Assembly: GCF_902167145.1 (NCBI RefSeq)
Contig: NC_050097.1
Span: forward strand, 145,787,982-145,851,981
DNA from: Zea mays
Lineage: Eukaryota > Streptophyta > Magnoliopsida > Poales > Poaceae
DNA length: 64,000 nt
Direction: 5' to 3'
Of the stretch, positions 1 through 11,280 are shown one piece after another. Numbering within the stretch: the stretch's first letter is position 1; each line of letters starts with the position of its first letter. The notes beneath the pieces are model-generated. The model worked only from the letters and a program-made list of their open reading frames with translations. It was not told where the DNA came from and searched no databases. Made by a program: the position numbers and the translations under genes.

Positions 1-48
1 CTTCTTCTTGAATCTCGGGGGCGAGATTCCTGTTAAGGGGGTTAGATC
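1..48 (+). mobile_element. 3' end of Ty3 element interior with polypurine tract
   Basis: The last 48 bases before the LTR contain AATCTCGGGGGCGAGATT followed by a purine-rich GTTAAGGGGGTTAGATC directly against TGTAACACCC. The same arrangement precedes the 3' LTR of the Ty3 element at 36399-46660 (minus strand near 39715-39770). This is therefore the polypurine tract of a plus-strand Ty3 element whose body lies left of the window. Confidence 0.75.
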
Positions 49-3000
49 TGTAACACCCTGAATTTGGGGGTATAAAATTTCTTTCCTAATATCCACCAAA
101 TTTAGGTGTTACTCTCTCAGTTCTTCGCATTCCTTTCTCTTTTTCCTAAAAAGGGAGAATTATTTTGTTTTATATTACCGTAAACCTAGTGGAATGAGCC
201 CTAGAGGCACTTTGGGTGTTGCATTCATGCCGTAGCATGGCGTTTCTAAGTGCAAAATGTGTTTGAAACATGTTAACATATGTTATAAAAGCGCTCGGTA
301 AATTTTCATATTTTTCAGAATATTTTTCTATTTTCTGGAAACCAAAATCTATTTATTTGAGGAACTTAAATATGTTTTTAGAAACTCTAATTATGTGTTT
401 TGAGTTCATTAGGAGGCAAAACGTTTATAGGAATTTTCTGGAATTTTTGGAAGTATCTATAATATTTTGAGCACAAAATATGGATTTCTAGGCTTTTTCG
501 AATTTTAAAAATGGTAAAATTCGAATTTTAACCGAATTTTCATTTCGTCCGAACCCTAGATATATATACATGTCCGGCTTCATCTCGTCAAGCCCGTTCC
601 AGAACACGAAACAGTTTCTCCAAATTCAATCCCTAGCTCCCGGTATTACTTGCCGAAGTTCGGAGCGGTTCCACCTCCGGCGAGCAATTACTCCTGATCC
701 GTGCATCGTCTGGTGAATCCGAGGGTACCGTTGCGTTCGTCTCGTCGAGGGCTTTGTCGGCGCGCGTTCGGTTCGTCGATCGGACACCCGAATCTCCGGT
801 AATCGTTGGATTTCTCATTGGCTCCAGCGAGGGTCTTCTTCCCCAGTGAGAAACCTCCATTATTGTACCTAGGGTTTCTTCGTGTTCTTCGTTTCCCCTC
901 CGTGCAGGGCCTCCCTCACTCTCCCCTCAACATCCCCAACGGCGGCGCCCCTCCCCCTCCGTTTCTCCTCCCGGCGGTGCCCCTTTCCCCTCCCCGGCGG
1001 CGGCGATGGTTGGCGGCCGGCGACGACGGCCGTGCTCCCGCGCGCCCCTCCCCGGCGGCGGTGGCCGTGCCCCGTGCTCCCGCACCCACACCCGGCCGTC
1101 CGGACCCGACCTCCCCTGCGCAGCCCCCTCCCTTTCCTCTCCTCTCTCTTCCATGGATGGGAGGAAGAAGATGAAGAGAGGAAGAAGACGATAACAATTC
1201 TGTAAATTTAGTTCGCGCGAATTACAGTATGGTTTAAAATAAACATAACTTTTGCGTTTTAAATCCGATTCGATCCATTCAAAATGCGTTAGATTTGTAT
1301 TAAATTTATCTTAATTTAGCAATATTTATCACCACTGTTGCGCATTTTATTTAATTTATTTAAATGTTTGTTTAACCAATGGCTACTAGAGCGACATTTC
1401 AATTTTAAAATCTAATTTCAGAATTCGATTTGCGTATTTATAATTAGTCACCAACATGATTAATCTTAACTAAAATATTTCTCATTAATAATTGTTTAGT
1501 TTAATCACGTTGTTTATTTGTTAGTTTCGCATGTCGGTCCGCGCGTACTGTGCGCGTGCCGCGGTGCTGATTCGCGCGCGTCGTCGCGTGTCGTTCGCGA
1601 GTGTCGTGCGTGTTGTTCGCACGCGTTGTCGCACGCCATTCGCGTGTGTCGCACGCCTTGCCGCACGTCGTTCGCGCGTATCTCGCGTGTTGATCGCGCG
1701 TGTCGCACGGTGTCTGCGCGTGATAATAAATTGATTTCACTTATAAACACTCATGTTAACGATATTAATACGTGAGGTTACATATTTTAGATAATTAACT
1801 TAAAGTTTGCTCGACTAATATTTATTAGATTAATATCCCAATTAGAGTAAAATGTTAGTGTTCAACTTGCGCTTTTATAATAAACATTAATATGGCTAAT
1901 ATCAACTTAACTACCTTTTATTTATTTAATATTTGTTTAGTATAAACGTGTCATCTATTTAATGTTAGTGTATCCGCGCGTCGTTTGCACGCTGTCGTGT
2001 TGGGTTCGCCATCGTCACATTGTATGCGCGTGTCGCACGTGGTGCGCGCGCTAGATCGCATGCGGTCGTGCTGTTTCACGCGTTACGTAATTCGTCTCGC
2101 TCCGCTAATTCGTCCCGTTTAGAGTCGTTGATGTTATTTAAATTACTGGTTCAACTAAGAATTGTTAGTGTGGTCAGCTAATTAGAATTGTGCGATAGCT
2201 CTAGTTTTATTCTAAATAAATATTGATTAATATAATCAGATCAAACTAAATATTATGATTAATACTCGTTTAGTGTGGACGCGATAACTCCTCGACTGTA
2301 GCCTCGACCGTCGAGTTTCTTTCCCTCGCGTGACCATAGAATCGAACTCTATTTTATGCTGCAAGTTTTTATAACATTTTATCTTGTATGGTGTAATGTT
2401 CTTATGCATATATATATGTTTGTTTTGCTTGTGCCTGTTTGTCGTCGCTTCGCGTTGCGATTAGATCGCGATTTGTTTCCGCGCTCCGAGGAATCAACGA
2501 TCAAGCGTTGGCGACCAAGAGATCAAAACTCTTCGAGTTCTACGAGATTGAAGACCCTGAGCATTTGTTTGGTAAAGGCAAGTGTCCTCTGACCCATTAT
2601 GTCATATCTACTTATAATTCATTGTCCCGCATTACTTAATTGAAACATAAGGATTGACTAGCTTTCTATTTACCTTGTTCTTGATTACCTTTTGGGTTAT
2701 TATGGTTAGCTTCATGCTATTTCTCTACTTTAATAAATGAACATCATATTGTGATATTTTAGGGGGCTCGGGCCATTTTCCCTGAGTACCTCTCCATAAG
2801 GACCTGTTCGTGGAGTGACCACCCGGGATAACAGTGCAGCCATGAGGGTGGAATGGGACGCCCTTAGCTGATTAATTAGATGAACCTGGGGGTATAGTTG
2901 GCTTTACCGGAGGGCCGTCAATAGGGGTCGGTGCGTAGTGCTCGCTTTGCCAAGGTGGGGTGCAGAGGTTCATTCGATTTGGTTTTGTTAGTCACCTACC

Positions 3001-3830
3001 TTGCGGATGTGTACTGCGTTTGTACGACTGGCGAAACCTAACGAGCAGTTATGCACCAGGGAGTCTTTGTAAAGGCTATGTAGTGATACCCTGCCAGGCC
3101 ACCTAGGTAGTGGTAAATGGGGATTAGCTCTCCCCGGGCAGAAAGGGAATCATGACTCGTGGGTAAAGTGTGTGACCTATGCAGAGGATTAGAAACTGAT
3201 ATATCAGTCATGGTCACGGTTATGAGCGGCCTTGGGATCCTCTTTGATTAGAGATACAGATGGTTCGATATACAATGGTTCTATTTATTATTTTGGTTCG
3301 ATGATGATAATGTTTTCCTCGATGAGGAAATGATTCGTGGGTTGGTTATATTATATAACTTGGCTTCCACTAATAATAAATATCTCACCAACTAAAAGCA
3401 ACTGCTTTGACCTTAACCCCACATAAAGCTAGTCCACTTCAGCCAAACGGGACATTTGCTGAGTACGTTGATGTGTACTCACTATTGCTTTCACAAAACA
3501 CTAGGTTTCCTCTGGTGCAATCTATGCTCAGGTAAAGAAGGAGAAGAAGGCGTCGAGGCGGATCTCCAGGAGTTCCAGGACTTTGACAAGTTCGAGGATT
3601 AGGCTAGCGACCTGTGGTGGGTTTATTTATGTTGGCTATGTTTCTATTATGTGCACTTTGAATCATATTATGTAAATGACTCTAGTCTTTAATATTATTA
3701 CTTACTCTTTATTGTAGTTCGAAGCATTATGCTATGATGAGTCATTTATGTAATCACTGTGTACATGAATTTCTGATCCTGGCACGTACATGGTTCGCAT
3801 TCGGTTTGCCTTCCAAAACTGGGAGTGACA
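49..3830 (+). mobile_element. 3' LTR of a Ty3 retrotransposon (3.8 kb)
   Basis: The LTR begins TGTAACACCC and ends GGGAGTGACA, like the 3.3-kb LTRs at 36399 and 43343 read on the minus strand (TGTAACACCC to GGGTGTGACA). It follows a polypurine tract, so it is the 3' LTR of an element continuing leftward. Directly after it comes TTATA, which in intact array units lies inside TGTTTATATTGCAG (near 10414), so the element inserted into the array. Inside are a GC-rich stretch (about 900-1200) and a CGCG-rich degenerate repeat (about 1528-1720). Predicted small proteins in these stretches are compositional and I do not call them genes. A diverged inverted relative is at 52042-59382. Confidence 0.8.
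1528..1725 (+). repeat. Degenerate CGCG-rich short repeat inside LTR
   Basis: The stretch is built from loosely repeated words such as TCGCGCGTGT, TCGCACG and GTTCGCGCG. A second, smaller block lies near 1975-2090. The inverted LTR relative has counterparts near 53830-54090 and 54490-54860. I see no coding support, and open frames here reflect composition. Confidence 0.6.
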
Positions 3831-4421
3831 TTATATTGCAGTTTGGTTGCCCACATATTAGAATATATTGAGTATAAATTGACTGTTCGAGGTTGTAAAC
3901 GAATTCAAATGAAAAAGTTATCAACTACAAACTTTCATAACTATTGAAGTTCTAAAACTTTTATTTGGTACTTTTCGCATCCGAGGTCGTTTGCAAAATT
4001 TGCAATTTAAATTTGACAAATTTTGATGCAATTTTTGAGAGCCAAAATTATTTCAAATAAAAAAGCTATCAACTCTAAAGTTTCATGACTGTTAGAGATC
4101 TACAACTTTTATGTTGGTAATTTTTCAAATGAGGTCATTTGAAAAAGTCAAAAAATTTCAGCATACAAATGATTTTTAGTGGCGGTTTCTTAAGAAAACC
4201 TCATGTCGAAATCGATTTTTACAGGTGGTTTCTTAAGAAAATTCCTGTAGAAATCATGGATTTATAGTGGTGATTTTCTTAAGGAACCGCCTGCAGAAAT
4301 ATGATTTCTATAGTCAGTTTTCTTCAGAAACCACCACTAGAAATAACACTGGCGCTTGACAACCCAAACCACCTGTAAAAATTAAACCCCACCGCAGGCT
4401 TAGAGCTCTTTTCTACTAGTG
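3831..4421. mobile_element. CACTA-like segment C, left-truncated (first unit)
   Basis: This segment matches 10421-11008 with visible base changes. It contains the recurring module with GTTATCAACTACAAACTTTC and the subterminal-type words TTTCTTAAGAAAACC and CCGCCACTAGAAATAAC. It ends TTTTCTACTAGTG, the CACTA-like terminus also seen in the other units. Its left part was removed or displaced by the Ty3 insertion ending at 3830. Confidence 0.55.
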
Positions 4422-4704
4422 GAGGAAAGAGAAAGAGAAAGGTGTGGAGGTAAGTAGTCTATTAGCCATTATTTTTAGCTATTAGTGGTGGAGCCATAGA
4501 AATTAAATATTATTTTTGTCGGTTAGAGGTAACCGACGGAAATAAAGGATTATATTCGATGGCCAGGACGGAGCCACCGAAAATGCCTACAATTCCTATT
4601 GTGATGAGACCCGCTTGTACAACAGTCGCTCTCCCCGATATGTCTAACACTATATAGATTTAACAGTGACGCTGCGTTTGAGGTTCGTTGCTAAGACAAT
4701 GCTA
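4422..4704. other. Spacer between segment C and Copia relic (first unit)
   Basis: This spacer has an AG-rich start (GGAGGAAAGAGAAAGAG) and a GTCGGTTAGAGGTAACCGAC inverted repeat, followed by text reminiscent of another CACTA family (CCGACGGAAATAAA, GGAGCCACCGAAAA). I see no gene. Confidence 0.4.
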
Positions 4705-5239
4705 AGACAAGAACAAAGATTCCCAAGATGCTATTACATTTGGGGATGGGAGTCAAGGTAAGGTAAATGGTCTAGATAAAATCGTAATCACCACCAAACA
4801 TTTCATTTCAAATGTATTTTTGGTGGATTCCCTAGACTACAATTTGTGTTCCGTATCACAATTATGTTTCATTAGTTACAATTGCTTATTTACCATTGTT
4901 TGTTATATCGTCTATAGAAGGAGTGATGATTTCGTTGCTTTTAAGGGCGTGTTAAAGTGAAAACTTTATCTAGTAGATTTTTTGAATGATAAAGCCAAAC
5001 TTGACACATGCTTAATAGCTAAAACTAATATGGTTTGGCTATGGCATCAATGGATCGTCCATGTTGGGATGAAGAATCTTCATAAGCTTCTAAAGGGGAA
5101 CACATTTTAGGACTAACGAATGTGTGTTTTGAGAAAGACAGGCCATATGACCTATGCCAAACATAGAAGCGAGTGGGATGAAATCATCCATTACAGAATA
5201 TCATGATAGCATCAGGACCATTGGAACTCCTACACATAG
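4705..5239 (+). pseudogene. Decayed Copia protease/integrase fragment (first unit)
   Basis: Plus-strand translation gives broken stretches matching the Copia element at 15619-24581. KNKDSQDAITFGDG matches its protease-region frame (KNKDSQDSIIFGDG); FISNVFLVDSLDYNL and RRSDDFVAFKGVL follow. [20 protein letters not shown] then matches the integrase zinc-domain start [20 protein letters not shown], and GPLELLHIA is where element A interrupts it. Stops and small indels make it non-coding. It is relic sequence of the same Copia family, present before the array amplified because every unit has it. Confidence 0.8.
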
Positions 5240-5928
5240 CTCAATAGTGGCGGTTGTGAACCTATTTACACTGTCGTTTTTTAGAACCGCTAGTGTTAGG
5301 GGCCAGTAGAAATCATTATTTTTACAGGCGGGTAACCGTCAGTGGAAATCGATTTCCATTGACGGTCGGCGTAATAAAATCGCCAGTAAAAATTATTTCC
5401 ACGAAACATAAAACGGGTTTTAAAAACAACAAAATAGTTTTAATATTTAAAGAGAGGCATCGAACCATCCCACATGTCTCTGTCGAAGTTGCAGGGCACG
5501 GCATTTTCGCGGTTCGTAGGAATAAGACCCCAACATTACCCTCGTGCGTACCCTCCTCTACCACTCCGCCTATGATGTCCTTTGTGTTTAGTATATAGTT
5601 TTGTTGCCCAAATATTACAACCAAATGAGTGTAAATTGTTTGTTTGATACTTTGAAGTTTTACAAGTTTTACTTTGACACTTTTCTCATCTGAGGTCATT
5701 TGCAAAATTTCAATTTTAAATCTTATAAATTTATATGGAATTTTTGAGAGACAAAATAATTTCAAATAAAAAAGTTGTCAACTACAAAGTTTCATAACTA
5801 TTAGAGATGTACAACTTTTATATTGCTGATTTTTTATATGAGGGCATTTGAAAAACTAAAAAAATTAAGGGTAAAAATGATTTTAAGTCTGTAGAAATAG
5901 AAGGTTTTGAGCTTTTTTCTACTAAGTG
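5240..5928. mobile_element. CACTA-type non-autonomous element A (first unit)
   Basis: Left end CTCAATAGTGGCGGTT (CACAATAGTGGCGG in the other units) and right end CTACTAAGTG are flanked by a 3-bp TAG duplication (5237-5239 and 5929-5931). CAC-type ends and 3-bp duplications are characteristic of CACTA transposons. Inside are paired AATCGATTTCCA words and a partial copy of the ~90-bp module. No transposase frame is visible. It lies within the Copia relic and upstream of the RING promoter. This copy is more diverged than its three counterparts. Confidence 0.6.
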
Positions 5929-6195
5929 TAGCTTGTATAATTGCCTAACAAACATGGGAGATGTCTTGTAATCCGTGATCTATTTTTTTTATTTCTTTTG
6001 TTTTGTAACGTGGTATGGTATTTCTATGAAACCAGACACATAGCATATGTGACTTGAGCTGACTATATATTGTGGAGCTATTTAACAGGATCGAAAAATA
6101 GACAAGTATTTTGCATGCTAGATTTTGATTTTGATTTCAATTTTAAACCTTACAAATTTATATGTCTAATTAATTAGGTTCGGATGTGTAGAATT

Positions 6196-6320
6196 TGACG
6201 TCATGAATATTCTTTAGGGTATGTAAATGCGTTATGACCAGGAGACGATATTTTATTAAGTGGATATTCTTTAGGGTTCGCATGCTTCCTATTTTGTTAA
6301 TGACATGCGTTATGACGTCA
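6196..6320. promoter_or_regulatory. Paired TGACGTCA palindromes upstream of RING gene 1
   Basis: Two perfect TGACGTCA palindromes (6196-6203 and 6313-6320) share the downstream text TGAATATTCT. They lie about 425 and 540 bases before the ATG. TGACGTCA is the classic binding core for plant bZIP factors of the TGA/CREB-like type. That it works here is inference. CATGCA (RY-type) words also occur near 6363-6377. Confidence 0.45.
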
Positions 6321-6572
6321 TGAATATTCTGTGGGACTCGGCTGACAAGACAAGGGAGCTACGCATGCATATGCATGGCTAGCTGCTCGCAGGCTGCTGG
6401 AATGGAATAAAATGAAGATTTAACAGTGGCGGTGCATGGCTGCTCGGAGGCAATACTCGGATATATCCGATCGACGGCCATGCATTCCTAGATAGATTGC
6501 GGGCCGTGATCCCCAGCTAGGATCGATCGGAATCGGAACCCCAGAGGCATCGTTATCAGCTGTCCTCCTCGT

Positions 6573-6580
6573 CTATATAT
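6573..6580 (+). promoter_or_regulatory. TATA box of RING gene 1
   Basis: CTATATAT lies 165 bases upstream of the ATG in an otherwise GC-richer stretch, implying a leader of roughly 130 bases. Start context is GGAGATGG, with G at -3 and G at +4. Confidence 0.6.
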
Positions 6581-6737
6581 GCGACTAGTTGAGATCGAAA
6601 CCCCATCAGCTGGCCTCCTGCTTTTGCTTATCGAAACCTCGCTCCTAAATATCCCATCGTCGTCGTTTGCCATCCGCCGCCGGCCCGCCGCCACCACTGC
6701 ACCGCCCACTAGCTAGTAGCTAGACGACCGGCCGGAG

Positions 6738-7331
6738 ATGGATCCAGTTCCGGTGTGGTTAGAGTGGTTCGACAGGGACGGGGCGGAGCTCGCCAACCGC
6801 GGCCGTCGGCCGGATCATCTTGATGATGAGGACGATCTCTACGTAGCCTTGGCCTTGGCTCCCTACGTTGATCGCCACCGGCCTCGAACCCGTCCCCGAT
6901 CCCCATCCCCATCCCCGCCCTCACACGAGGACGCCGGGGACGACACTGCTGCTCGCAACAACAAGCGTCCTTGCATCCCCGCGTACAGCGAAGCCATCCT
7001 GGGGCTCAAGGAGGTGGTGCCAACCGCTAAGCACGACGACGACTGTGCCATCTGCCTCAACCCATTGGCCGATATCGCTGGTCCTGATCACAAGAAGGAC
7101 GACGCGGCAGCTACGTCGATGCTTCGGGCCATGCCCTGCTCCCATATCTTCCACCAGCACTGCATCTTCCAGTGGCTCCATCGCAACGCCGTCTGTCCTC
7201 TCTGTCGCTACCAGCTGCCCACCACTTTCGACGACGAGGACACCGAAGTCGAGGAGGACGAGGAGGAGATGGACAACTCAAATTCTCGATTGAATCAGAT
7301 CAGACGACGACTGCAGATCTTGTACAACTAA
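6738..7331 (+). CDS. RING-H2 finger protein, putative E3 ubiquitin ligase (copy 1)
   Basis: This is a 197-residue intronless frame. The RING-H2 ligands are C103, C106, C134, H136, H139, C142, C153 and C156, the C-x2-C...C-x-H-x2-H-x2-C...C-x2-C pattern. The loop between C106 and C134 is 27 residues, longer than in most plant RING-H2 proteins. Residues that normally touch the E2 enzyme are kept: I105, W146 and P154. The N-terminal part is Arg/Pro/Ser-rich (about 47-62) and a strongly acidic run covers 165-177. No signal peptide or membrane segment is seen, so a soluble cytosolic or nuclear protein is likely. By family, RING-H2 proteins pass ubiquitin from an E2 to a substrate; the substrate is unknown. 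The TATA box and good start context support a real gene. I cannot assign a subfamily. Confidence 0.85.
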   Translation: MDPVPVWLEWFDRDGAELANRGRRPDHLDDEDDLYVALALAPYVDRHRPRTRPRSPSPSPPSHEDAGDDTAARNNKRPCIPAYSEAILGLKEVVPTAKHDDDCAICLNPLADIAGPDHKKDDAAATSMLRAMPCSHIFHQHCIFQWLHRNAVCPLCRYQLPTTFDDEDTEVEEDEEEMDNSNSRLNQIRRRLQILYN

Positions 7332-7341
7332 AAAATTCAGC

Positions 7342-8110
7342 CAAATTATTTACCGAGTGTTGTGTTTTTAGGTACACCAGTACAAAAAAATACTATAGCA
7401 AATTGATTTATATTGCCAATTCAGTTAAGAGAACCACTAGTACAAATCCTTTGTATGAAACATAAACTAGGGTTTAAAAACAGCAAAATCTTGTTTCAGT
7501 TGTGTTTAGATTGCAATTTTGTTGCCCACATATTAGAACGTACAAACCGAGTATAAATTGTTTGTTTGAAGTTGTAAATCTATTCAAACAAAATAGTTGT
7601 CGACTACAAAGTTAAATAACTTTATAAGTTTTACAATTATTATTTTGGTACATTTTTCATCCGAGGACGTTTGCAAAATTTGCATTATAAAGTTTGTCAT
7701 ATTCAGATGCAATTTTCATAGCCCAAATGATTTCAAATGAAAAAGTTGTCAACTACAAATTTCACTACTTTTAGAGATCTACAATTTTTATTTTGGTGGT
7801 TTTTTCTAACGAGGTCATTTGAAAAGCTCAAAAAAAAATATTTCAAATGATTTTTACATGTGGTTTTCTTAAGAAACGCTGGTAGAAATCGTCAGTACAA
7901 ATATTATTACTAGCGGTTTCCTTAAGAAAATAGTCAGTAGAAATGGCACGATTTGTACTAGAGGTTTTCTTAAGGAATCGTCAGTACAAATATGATTACT
8001 ACTGGCAGTTTCTCAAGTCGGGATGGCCAATTTATTTTCATTGGTGCTTGATAACCAAAACCTCTTATAAAAATTATACCTCAGCGTAGGCATGGAGTTT
8101 TTTACTAGTG
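7342..8110. mobile_element. CACTA-like segment B downstream of RING gene 1
   Basis: It starts near TACCGAGTGTTGTG, contains ACCAGTACAAAAAAATAC, the ~90-bp module (GTTGTCGACTACAAAG) and repeated TTTTCTTAAGAAAC words, and ends TTTTTTACTAGTG. Text just beyond it (TACTCGGCAAATA, TTTGCCGAGTATC) belongs to a different common grass CACTA type, so two elements may be nested. It resembles element A in its middle (GAAACATAAA, TTTAAAAACAGCAAAAT). No coding frame is supported. Confidence 0.5.
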
Positions 8111-10180
8111 TCAGTCTTAAAGAAGCTCTTTGTCGAGTCCAAACAAAAAATGCATGGCAAAAAAAATACTCGGCAAATACCTTCTTTGCCGAGTATCTTT
8201 TTTTACACTAGGCAAAGAGTATTAGTACTACACCGAAGAGTAACTACTGTCTTAGGTGTTCTCCACCCAAGAGTATTAGTACTACATCTATAGGCAAGCA
8301 TAGGTCCTAAACCCACACAAGATTGGCCAACAAAACACAGATTTATGACAAGCATGTAGGATCCAAAGCAAATTTTAGCAACATAACCTCAAAGTTATCT
8401 AGCTGCACACCAAATATGGTGAAGTAAAGAACAACATGGTTATGTTGCTGAATTTCCCTAGGACCCCTAGGCCCGTCATAAGATGCTATGTTTTATCACC
8501 ACTGTGTGGCCGTCCATAATAGGGACAATTTCAGACAGGTACGTCTCACATATGAGACGAGTCTGTCTGAAACGGGTGACACATAGGTTTTGTTACTAAA
8601 ACAATACTACAACACATGCTAATAAGATAGCAAATGGATAAAAAATACTATAACACACTTTCAAACTAAATAATAATGCATATTAATATGAAATTAAATT
8701 AAAATACCTCGAACCACTAAATACAAAAACATGTGCTATCAATGAAATAAAAAACAAAAATCCACGTTAATATGCAATTGAAGTTAAACATTATATTAAT
8801 TAATGGAATGACATAGTACATCCATTAACGATCATTAGTCATGCTTGAGGCTATTAAAACGAGTCATGTCTTAAAAACACCATTCAACTTCATTAGCTGT
8901 ATCGATGCAACATCTAAAGGAAGGTTTGGTCCTAAACCTACCCAAGAGTGGCCGATAGAACCGATAGAACATTGATTTATGACAAGCCTATAGAATCCAA
9001 ATAAAATTTTGATAGCATAACCTCGTTGTTTTATAGCTGCACGCCAAAATATGGTGCAGTGGAGAACAACAAGGTTATGCCGTGAAAATCTTCCTTGGAC
9101 CCTGAGGCCCATCATAAATACCACGTTTTATCAGCAACTCCGAGGCTATCCATAATTGGGACAATTCTAGACAGGTACGTCTCAAATGTGTTGATCATGT
9201 AAGACCATACTACTTGGAACGAGTGACACATAGGTTATGTTACTAAAAAATGCTATAACAAATGTTAAAATTAAAATGTAAAGTACTAAAAATTACTATA
9301 ACACACTTCTATAACTAAACAAGAATGCATGTTAAAATGATTAAAGTAAAATATCCCAAACCAATAAATACAAAAAAACATGTGCTATTAATGGAATCAA
9401 AGTAAACAGTAATACATGTTAATATGAATTTTAAGTTAAACATTATTTTAATTAATGTAATCAAACTACTATTTCAAAGCATCATTGACTGAACATGTGG
9501 TTAATTATATTTTAAAAATACACAAACAAATAAATAATCAGAAGTAACAAAAAACAACCTAATCAAATAAATATTAAAACAAACAATTTCCCCTAAACAC
9601 TGATTACATAAACTATTAATCATTAATTTTGGCGGTTAATTAAAAACAGACACCGAAAATAAATAATAAAATAAGCAAAATATTCACCTCTCTAGATAGC
9701 CGGAGCTGGGATGTGCAAAGGTCACATCCGAGACGATGGACTACACATCGTGGCGGCGCGACGTGTATCGAGCGAGCGTCCGTGACAAAATAGAAGAAAG
9801 AGAAAGGGATCCAGGTACATAAGCTGCTTGTTTTCGGTGGGCAAGGGGAGGACCGCCAAAAATAACTTTAATTTCAGAAATAAGCTTTAATTTTTGTCGA
9901 TCGTCAAAGCTATCGAAAGTAAACGTCAGTTTTCGATGGCCATAGTGAGGCCACCAAAATTAACGTTGGCTACCGGAAATGGTTTGAAATGTTCTTGTCC
10001 TTGATATGTCTAACCCTATAGATTTAACAGTAGCGCGGCGTTTGAGGTTAGTTGCTATGGCATTCTAACTAACAAAAAGATGTAGGATCGAAGCGCGATG
10101 TCGGTGCATGGCTGCATGGAGGTAGGTTGTTGCATTGTGATGTTCTACTCGGACAAAAAGATAGCGATTGGGCTAACAAA
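8111..10180. repeat. AT-rich block with internal direct duplication (unit 1)
   Basis: Two diverged direct copies, about 8294-8850 and 8912-9495, share GGTCCTAAACC, TTTATGACAAGC, GACAGGTACGTCTCA and GTGACACATAGG in the same order, offset by about 620 bases. After them (9600-10020) comes a GC-richer part with TTTTCGGTGGGC, GACCGCCAAAAA and GGCCACCAAAATTAACG, reminiscent of CACTA subterminal sequence. I find no gene; the 86-residue minus-strand frame inside copy 2 has no recognisable domain. Confidence 0.6.
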
Positions 10181-11008
10181 ACTACTAGTGGAAATCGATT
10201 TTCACTTGTGGTCGAGGTAATAAAATTGCCAGTGCAAATCTTTTCCAGGTGGAAACATAAAATGGGTTTTAAAATAGCAAAAAAATTTTTAATTTCGATG
10301 TCGTGACACTTTTAGCGCAGAATTCACGTGCTATGGGTCAATGGAAACCAAACCCTTGACCTCACCCTCACACATAGCACTTTCTACCACTTCACCTATC
10401 ACTTACATCATGTTTATATTGCAGTTTTGTTGTCCACATATTAGAATATATTGAGTATAAATTGATTATTCGAGGTTGTAAATGAATTCAAACGAAAAAG
10501 TTATCAACTACAAACTTTCATAACTGTTGAAGTTCTACAACTTTTATTTGGTACTTTTCCCATCCGAGATCGTTTGCAAAATTTGCATTTTAAATTTGAC
10601 AAATTTAGATGCAATTTTTGTGAGACAAAATAATTTCAAATAAAAAAGTTAGCAACTACAATGTTTCATGACTGTTAGAGATCTACAACTTTTATGTTGG
10701 TAGTTTTTTCATATGAGGACATTTGAAAAAGTCAAAAAATTTCAGCATACAAATGATTTTTAGTGGTGGTTTCTTAAGAAAACCTTAGGTCGAAATCAAT
10801 TTTTACAGGTGATTTCTTAAAAAAAATTGCCTGTAGAAATCATGGATTTCTAGTGGTGGTTTTCTTAAGGAACCACCTGTAGAAATATGATTTCTATAGT
10901 CAGTTTTCTTCAGAAACCGCCACTAGAAATAACACTAGCGCTTGACAACCCAAACCACCTGTAAAAATTAAACCCCACCGGAGACTTATATCTCTTTTCT
11001 ACTACTGG
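10181..11008. mobile_element. CACTA-like segment C (unit 1)
   Basis: This is the full-length form of the segment truncated at 3831. It begins ACTACTAGTGGAAATCG and ends TCTTTTCTACTACTGG, and contains the ~90-bp module and several TTTCTTAAGAAA/CCGCC words. Coding frames are absent. Confidence 0.5.
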
Positions 11009-11280
11009 AGGAAAGAGAAAGAGAAACATGTGGAGGTAAGTAGTCTATTAGCCATTATTTTTAGCTATTAGTGATGGAGCCATAGAAATTAAATATTATT
11101 TTTGTCGGTTAGAGGTAACCGACGGAAATAAATGATTACTTTCGATGGACAGGACGGAGCCACCAAAAATTCCTAATTCCTATTGTGATAAGACCCACTT
11201 GTACAACAGTCGCTCCCCCGATATGTCTAACACTATATAGATTTAACAGTGGCACTGCGTTTGAGGTTCGTTGCTAAGAC
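11009..11280. other. Spacer between segment C and Copia relic (unit 1)
   Basis: The AG-rich start and the GTCGGTTAGAGGTAACCGAC inverted repeat match the first unit. Nothing coding is visible. Confidence 0.4.

Noticed and set aside
806..1205. Pro/Arg/Ala-rich frames in the 49-3830 LTR
   Set aside because: Low-complexity GC-rich LTR sequence open in several frames at once. No domain or conserved start is seen.
6488..7465. Open frames overlapping the RING gene on both strands (for example 6488-6709 minus, 6868-7293 plus, 6921-7181 minus, 7172-7465 plus) and their copies in other units
   Set aside because: They are shadows of a GC-rich coding region. They have no domain, and only the 197-codon frame has RING ligands and a promoter in the right place.
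8864..9124. 86-codon minus-strand frame, repeated at 30910-31170
   Set aside because: It lies in the old internal duplication. It is conserved only because the unit is duplicated, and no domain is recognisable.
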